A DNA stretch of 64,000 nucleotides, from positions 50,946,622 through 51,010,621 of the forward strand of contig OZ024734.1 in the NCBI GenBank assembly GCA_964016875.1, written 5' to 3'. The first letter of the stretch is position 1. Each line of letters begins with the position of its first letter. The notes under the pieces were generated by a model, which was not told where the DNA came from, did not search any database, and saw only the letters and a list, made by a program, of their open reading frames with translations. Source of the DNA: Fallopia convolvulus (taxonomy: Eukaryota; Streptophyta; Magnoliopsida; Caryophyllales; Polygonaceae). Shown here piece by piece: positions 57,758-64,000 of this stretch. The position numbers and the translations under genes were made by a program.

Positions 57758-57915
57758 TGACCACACATCCAACAAAGTATCTTCATCTCCGTAATCATTA
57801 ACCTATGCCCTTGAGGCCTTATGATCAGCCAATTCACACTTTGCACCATATAACTTGGTTGGCCTAATTATCAATTTATAGAATTTTTCCTTGAGTGTGA
57901 ATAACACCCTCTTGT
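57758..57915 (-). mobile_element. LINE ORF2 fragment, right of element C
   Basis: Minus strand: KFYKLIIRPTKLYG, then ITEMKILCWMCG, family wording of the L1 ORF2 C-terminal part (RPxxLYG, then a WMCGHT block). It reads on into 50997 when element C and one target copy are ignored. A frame break lies between the two motifs. Confidence 0.65.
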
Positions 57916-59082
57916 CATATTAAAATATTTGAGGCTCCTCTCCACTTTTAAAATTGTGGTCGTTGAGTGGTTGAGTGTTCTGGATTCTTCACATTTACAT
58001 ACAAAACATACCCAAAATCACAAGCAAAAAGAAAAAATAATAAATGAATGGACATAAAAAACAATTATAGGAAAAATAATTCATACTAAAAATAGCCCTA
58101 GACAACGATGCCAAAATGTTAAAAGGTCGATATGCTACTCGCATGTATATATGAGATCAATTATAATACCAAGGTGTCAATCTCGAGAACTTTTTAATAT
58201 CAATTGTAGTATTAGAATAAAAAACTAAGATAAAAAAGAAAAAAATTCTTCTTGAATCAATAATGAAATATCAAAAAAGAAGTATAAAAAGAGGTATATC
58301 AATGAGAGAAAAGCTCCTACGGTCAAGGATTCGCACATTGGTAGTCTAAATTGAAATCCACTTGAATCTATTCAGAATTTGTCATAAAGACCAACTCTCT
58401 AAGGTCAACACTATCTCTTATCGAACAATAAGTGTATGTGTATGTGCCTCAACTAACAATTGATGTCTTTTAAAGCTAATCATATTTAGATTCTTTTGGC
58501 TCTTAGATACTAAGTGTAAACAAAACTAACTTTTGTTGTCGTGTTCTACTAAATCAATCAAAATCTAGTACTACTACGATAGTTTAAAATCCACAAAAAG
58601 CTATGAATTGTTATCACATAGGTAACTCCCTAGTTATGCTCCTACGGATCTAAAAAGAATAAACTTTTATAGATTGTTAGTATTCTATTATTGTTATCTC
58701 TTGTTGGCCTCAAACTCTAGCTAATAAGATTCTTATCAATTTTCATTCATTAGGCTAACATCCTAGTTATATTGCGCTCCATACAAGTCCGCACGTCCGC
58801 TTTTTATTCGCCTAAAATCCAAGAAGTTGGCTTTGCCAACGCAGTATAGGATTGAATTAGAATATATCTCAATCATCAATTCAAGTAAGCATAAGATCGT
58901 ACTTATATAAGACAAGAAATCCAAAAGTCTAACCAAAAAGGGAACTCCGATCCACAAGCGCCAGGGATCGTACGTTACCAGGTGCACGACCCGTGAAAAC
59001 ACCAGCACAACCTACATACGTACAGTGACACACGACTGAAGAGGAAAGAAGCACCATCTGTGGCGCGCGCGGGACTCAAAGG
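57916..59082 (-). repeat. decayed LTR-element sequence (possible Tat/Athila-type)
   Basis: On the minus strand a stretch at 58096-58118 reads TTTTGGCATCGTTGTCTAGG, close to the tRNA-Asp-like primer site TTTGGCGCCGTTGCCGGGG used by Athila/Tat gypsy elements. LTR-like sequence would then lie to its right (about 58119-58800) and internal sequence to its left. No partner LTR or coding relic was found. Confidence 0.35.
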
Positions 59083-59938
59083 TGTTGGTGATTTTAGTGT
59101 CATCAAGTGATTGTTCCCTATATGGGAACAATGCCTTTTAGTGTGATCGGGGTTCATACGAAGCTATGGGATCTCACTTAGCTATATCACAAGTTTGGGG
59201 GTGTGGAGTACACGCTTGTGTAAGTATACTTGAGGTCTAGAGGGATATATAAAGGTTAAGTTACGTTGTTCCTTAAGGAATAATGAAAACTACAGATGTG
59301 CTGTAGGGAACAGTAACTGTGCTGTAGGGAACAACAGTTTAGCAGTCTTGCGGAATTTTCGCCACGTGCTTAGTGGATGATAAACTGCCTTGATAACTGA
59401 TGTTTAAACGTCTAGTAACTTCCCTTTATGACTGGTTTGAAGTTCAAACACGTGTCTCTTTGATGAGAGACGTTGGTGATGGAAGGAAGGGTTGGTAACC
59501 GCTGGTAACCGCCATGTAACCACCATGTAACTTCTGTTAAACGGCCAGAAATGAATCCCTATCATTTCTCACGTCCTATTTAAAGGCAAAAGAGAATAGA
59601 GTCGTGGTTGTTGAAGAAGATCTCTCTTTAGATCAAATTAAAAACCGAAGCCACAATCTATTATTATATTATTCTATAGTTTAGTTCTTTCTAAATGCCT
59701 TGGAGAGAACTAGAAGATTTGTCTTATCTCACTTCAGATTTCGTGGATTCCCTAAGGCTTGTAAGGGGCGAAATTCTGATTTCGGAAAGTGTTCACACGA
59801 TTCAAATCTATCCGAGTACAGTTATCATTGATTTTTCCCTCGTAGACTGCAAGCAGAGTTCAAGGCTGGACAAGGGAGTTCACTGGCTGTTCCATCAAGA
59901 CACCCAGTCCTTACAATCAAAATCAGAATTTTTAATCA

Positions 59939-61150
59939 ATGACGTCTGTACGTGAGATGACGACAAAGTTCCAAAAGTTGGAGAAGTTTGAGGGAATGGA
60001 ATTTCGCCGTTGGCAAAAGAAGATGCATTTCCTCTTGACCACGCTCAAGGTGGTGTATGTGTTGTCCACTCCGATGCCCGAGGTGTCCGATGATGAAGTG
60101 TTGGTTGAAGCCCTAAGGAAGAGGAGCAAGTGGGAGAACGATGACTACATTTGTAGAGGCCACATCTTAAATGGTATGTCTGATTCTCTCTTTGATGTGT
60201 ACCAAAATGTTGAATCCGCTAAGTAACTTTGGGATTCATTAGAGTCCAAATACATGGTTGAGGACGCTTCAAGTGTGAAGTTCCTCGTGAGTAACTTCAA
60301 TAGTTACAAGATGGTCGATTCAAGACCAGTGATGGAACAATTCAATGAGATACTTCGTATCTTGGGGCAATTTGCTCAACACAAGTTGAAGATGGACGAG
60401 TCCATCTCTGTTTCAAGTGTAATTGATAAGTTACCTCCATCATGGAAAGACTTTAAACACATGTTGAAGCACAAGAAGGAAGATATTTCCCTTGTGGAAC
60501 TTGGAAGCCATTTGCGTATCGAGGAGGGCCTTCGTACGCAAGAGAAAGGAAAGGACAAAGAGACTCCTGGATCTTCCTCCATTAAAATGGTAGAAGATGG
60601 TTCTCAAAAAGGGAACAAGAACAAAGGCAAGAAAAGGCCACGTAACAACACAAGTAACGGTCCCAACAAGAGACGCTCCCCAAAAGGAGTTGGATGTTGG
60701 AATTGTGGTAAGCCCGGACATTTCAGAAGGGATTGTACGGCTCCAAAGGGGAAGAAGGACAATGGTTCTAACCAGACTGCTCACGGTTCTAAGGAACAAG
60801 GGCAGAAATCTCATCAAGGTCAGGAAGGAACAGTGACTGTTCCCAGTATAGTTACATCTCCTAGTTTGGATTTTGTTTCTATGATTTCTGAGGCTTTCTT
60901 TATGCAGGATGATGAGATATCATGGTGGGTTGACTCAGGTGCGACCACTCACGTGTGTAGGGGCAAGTCTATGTTCAATTCATTAACTCTTATGGATGAT
61001 GGACGTGTCCTTCATATGGGAAATGAGTCAACTGCCCCCGTACTAGGCAAAGGCCAAGTGGAATTAGAGTTCTCATCTGGGAAGGCTTTAATTCGTAATA
61101 ATGTGTTGTATGTACCGAATAAGGAAGAACTTAGTCTCAGGAAGTATCCT
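59939..61150 (+). pseudogene. element D gag and protease, broken
   Basis: Gag begins MTSVREMTTKFQKLEKFEG. A TAA at 60224-60226 interrupts it in frame, after which KYMVEDASSVKFLVSNFN continues. Zinc knuckle CWNCGKPGHFRRDC (near 60700) and protease site WWVDSGATTHV (near 60925) are intact. The frame is lost near 61115, after NNVLYVPN. Confidence 0.85.
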
Positions 61151-63399
61151 TAATAAATTAGGTTTTCGTTTGGTGTTTGAAGCCGACAAATTTATATTGT
61201 CGAAATGCGGTGTATTTGTTGGTCTTGGTTACCTATGTAATGGAATGTTTAAGTTGAATATTAATAAAGTTATAAGTTCTATTTACATGACTTGTACACA
61301 TGAATCTGTTCCCTCGGGAATAGTGTCTTCTTTATGGCATGCTCGGGTGGGACATGTACATTATAAACGCATGTTTGATATGTCTAGGACTGGTTTAATT
61401 CCACCTTTTGACATGAATATAGAAAAGTGTAGAACATGCATGCTTACTAAGATAACTAGACAACCTTTTCCTAGTGTTCAAAGGAACAGTGACGTGCTTA
61501 CATAGTGATTTGTGTGATTTTCATGCTTTCCCTTCTTTTGGAAATAAGAAATATGTGGTCACGTACATTGATGATTATTCTCGTTATTGCTATGTATTTT
61601 TGTTGCATGCTAAGAATGAGGCCTTAGATAAATTTAAGCTTTATAAAACTGAAGTAGAACTACAGTTGGGAACAGTGATCAAAAAGCTGCGCACCGATAG
61701 AGGTGGTGAATATTTTGACCCAGAATACTTCCAATCCGTAGGTATCATTCATGAAACTACAGATCCTTATACACCACAACAAAATGGTGTGTCGGAGAGA
61801 AAGAATCGAGTTCTTAAAGAAATGGTTAATTCCATGCTTTCCTACTCGGGATTAAATGATGGATTTTGGGGAGAAGCCATGTTAACGGCTTGTTACCTAT
61901 TGAATAGAGTTCCAAATAAGAGGAACAAGACTACTCCATATGAGCTTTGGTTCAAAAGGAAACCCAACTTGAATCACCTTCGAGTTTGGGGTTGTAGGGC
62001 TGTTGTAAGACTACCCGATCCCAAGAGGAAAACCTTGGGTGAAAGAGGTGTAAAGTGCATTTTTATTGGATATGTTGAGCATTCCAAGGCATATAGGTTC
62101 TATGTTATTGAACCAAACAAATCTATTTCGGTTCACTCCGTTATAGAGTCAAGAGATGCCATATTTGATGAAAACAGATTTTCATGGACACCTATACCAA
62201 AAGACCTTATTCAAAGTTCAAGTAGAGACAATAACACGATTCACTGTTCTAGTGGGAATAGCGACTGTGACGTCTCACCAGGGAACGATGAACCAGAGAT
62301 TCGGAAGAGTAAAAGAGTAAGGAAGAAAACGTCCTTTGGTCCTGATTTCCAAGTTTACTTGGTAGAGGGAACTAGGGACGAGATTGGATCCCAATATTTG
62401 TATTGTTACAATATTGAGGATGAACCAAGAACTTTTGATGAGGCAATGAAGTCTCAAGATGTATCCTTTTGGAAGGAGGCCATTAATGATAAGATGGATT
62501 CCATCATGGGGAACAATACATGGGTTCTGGCTGATCTTCCACCTGGATGTAAACCATTGGGAAGTAAATGGATCTTCAAGAGGAAGATGAAAGTGGATGG
62601 TACTATTGACAAGTTTAAGGCCCGATTGGTTGTCCAAGGCTTTAGACAAAGGTATGGAACCGACTACTTTGATACCTATGCACCAGTTGCACGTATAACC
62701 ACCATTAGGTTGTTGATTGCCTTGGCGGCGATACACAACCTGGTTATCCACCAAATGGACGTAAAAACTGCGTTCCTTAATGGGGATCTTGAAGAGGAAG
62801 TTTATATGAAACAACCTGAAGGATTTGTTATGCAAGGGAAAGAGAATAAGGTGTGCAAATTGATCAAATCCTTGTATGGGCTGAAGCAAGCACCAAAGCA
62901 ATGGCATCGTAAGTTTGATGAGGTTGTGTTGTCCCATGGATTCAAATTGAACCAAGCGGACAAATGTGTATATAGCAAATTTGATGATTCTATGAATGGA
63001 GTCATAATTTGTTTATATGTAGATGACATGTTGATCTTTGGAACTGATCAAGAACAAGAAGACCTTGTTAAGAAATTTTTGTCATCACAAATCTCCATGA
63101 AGGACATGGGGGAGGCTGATGTTATCTTAGGGATTAAGATAAAACGGGTTGAAGGAGGATTGTCATTATCACAATCTCATTACATTGAGAAAGTGTTGAA
63201 TAAGTTTAATTGTGGCAATTATGCTCCTTTGAAAACTCCATATGATCCAAGTGTCAAACTGTTCCCTAAAAAGGGAACAACAGTGTTGCAACTTGAGTAT
63301 TCAAGGATAATTGGGTGCTTAATGTATGCTATGACAAGTACAAGACCGGATATTGCTTTTGCAGTAGGGAAACTTAGCCGTTACACTACTGTTCGATGA
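61101..63399 (+). pseudogene. element D integrase and reverse transcriptase, broken
   Basis: The GAG-pre-integrase part (RKNLVSGSILNKLGF, LWHARVGHVHYKRM) is in one frame to about 61490, then a frameshift leads to HSDLCDFHAFPSFGNKKY and a 640-codon open stretch. Integrase: LRTDRGGEYFD, TPQQNGVSERKN. RT: KARLVVQGFRQRYGTDYFD, HQMDVKTAFLNGDLEEEVYM, SLYGLKQAPKQWH and YVDD (63016-63027). A TGA at 63397-63399 ends it in frame. Confidence 0.87.
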
Positions 63400-63936
63400 G
63401 TACTTCAATACTTGAAGGGAATAGTAGACATGGGCCTTACATATGTTGGATCACCCTCGGTATTAGAGGGGTATTCGGATGCAAGTTGGATCACGAATGA
63501 AGATGATCATTCTTCTACTAGTGGATGGGTGTTCCTTCTTGGTGGAGGAGCTATATCTTGGGCTTCAAAGAAACAAACTTGCATATCAATTTCTACCATG
63601 GAATCGGAGTTTATTGCTTTGGCTGCGGCTGGAAAGGAGGTCGAATGGTTGAGGAACTTGGTTTATGATGTTCCCTTGTGGGAAAAACCAATTTCACCCA
63701 TATCGATCCATTGTGACAGCGCTGCAACTTTGGCTAAGGCATATAGCCATGTATACAATGGGAAATCACGTCACTTGGGCGTGAGGCATAGTGCGGTAAG
63801 AGAGCTCATTACGCATGGGGTGATTTCGGTGGATTTTGTTAGGTCACAACAAAATTTGGCTGATCACTTGACGAAGGGGTTGGCTAGGGACTTGGTCTCC
63901 AAGTCTGCTAAGGGGATGGGATTAAGACCCGTATAA
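63400..63936 (+). CDS. element D RNase H end of pol (in frame after a stop)
   Basis: The same frame as the RT continues beyond the TGA: LKGIVDMGLTYVG, GYSDASWITNEDDHSSTSGW, SISTMESEFIALAAAGKEVEWL and a terminal NLADHLTKGLARDLV, the copia RNase H landmarks. It ends at 63936. The rest of the window (63937-64000) is 3' untranslated element sequence. Confidence 0.85.
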   Translation, partial: VLQYLKGIVDMGLTYVGSPSVLEGYSDASWITNEDDHSSTSGWVFLLGGGAISWASKKQTCISISTMESEFIALAAAGKEVEWLRNLVYDVPLWEKPISPISIHCDSAATLAKAYSHVYNGKSRHLGVRHSAVRELITHGVISVDFVRSQQNLADHLTKGLARDLVSKSAKGMGLRPV

Positions 63937-64000
63937 GCTTTCTAGTGGTGGGATACCCAATTCCTACCTAATGAAAATTAGGGACAGAATTCAATGTGGA

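Larger units (their letters stand above)
59083..64000 (+). mobile_element. Ty1/copia retrotransposon D (Tork-like), cut by window edge
   Basis: It starts TGTTGGTGATTTTAG at 59083. The 5' LTR runs to roughly 59850-59930; its end and the primer site are unclear. Gag, protease, integrase, RT and RNase H follow in copia order to 63936. The 3' LTR lies outside the window, so the target duplication cannot be tested. LTR start and gag type (MTSVREMTTKFQKLEKFEG) suggest the Tork group. Two stops and two frameshifts. Confidence 0.85.

Noticed and set aside
1..64000. CRISPR arrays, bacterial operons, tRNA or rRNA genes
   Set aside because: No spaced identical repeats, no bacterial gene organisation and no RNA gene folds recognised; the sequence is plant nuclear.

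Overview
This is a plant nuclear window, most likely from a eudicot. It has intron-containing genes with plant-type splice sites, a plant CNL immune-receptor relic, an F-box gene, and Ty1/copia and Ty3/gypsy elements primed by initiator-Met tRNA, plus Helitrons, SINEs, hAT, Stowaway and foldback elements. I cannot name the species; an asterid is only an impression. More than half of the window is transposon.

Layout. 1-7050 holds two minus-strand paralogues of an atypical NLR-related family: leucine-rich repeats (LRR), a helical linker, a winged-helix-like block and a second LRR array, with no NB-ARC P-loop. One is open at the left edge and one is broken near its 3' end. 8048-28327 is a nested stack. 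Copia element A (237-bp LTRs, GTAGG target duplication) carries a 3.7-kb Helitron in its 5' LTR and an 11.8-kb gypsy-type element B (two 3,217-bp, nearly identical LTRs around a dead interior) in its gag. 28328-34457 carries the third paralogue on the plus strand. Its upstream region mirrors that of the second paralogue, has gained two SINEs and a hAT element, and its reading frame has one nonsense codon. 34577-37130 is repeat-rich: a Helitron, a foldback element and a GGGT-rich patch.

37872-38900 is an intact single-exon F-box gene. 40226-43945 is a CNL resistance pseudogene on the minus strand. 46959-49476 is an apparently intact four-exon L-2-hydroxyglutarate dehydrogenase gene on the minus strand; two oppositely oriented copies of one MITE family sit in the introns on either side of exon 2. 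LINE 3' ends lie on both sides of this gene, and the right-hand one is split by copia element C (50998-57757). A fourth LTR element, copia D, starts near 59083 and runs off the right edge.

The genes do not form a pathway. The theme is an immune-receptor-like cluster spread apart and decaying under transposon load, next to two ordinary genes (F-box and L2HGDH). Long open frames inside the LTR elements are transposon genes with stops and frameshifts, not host genes.
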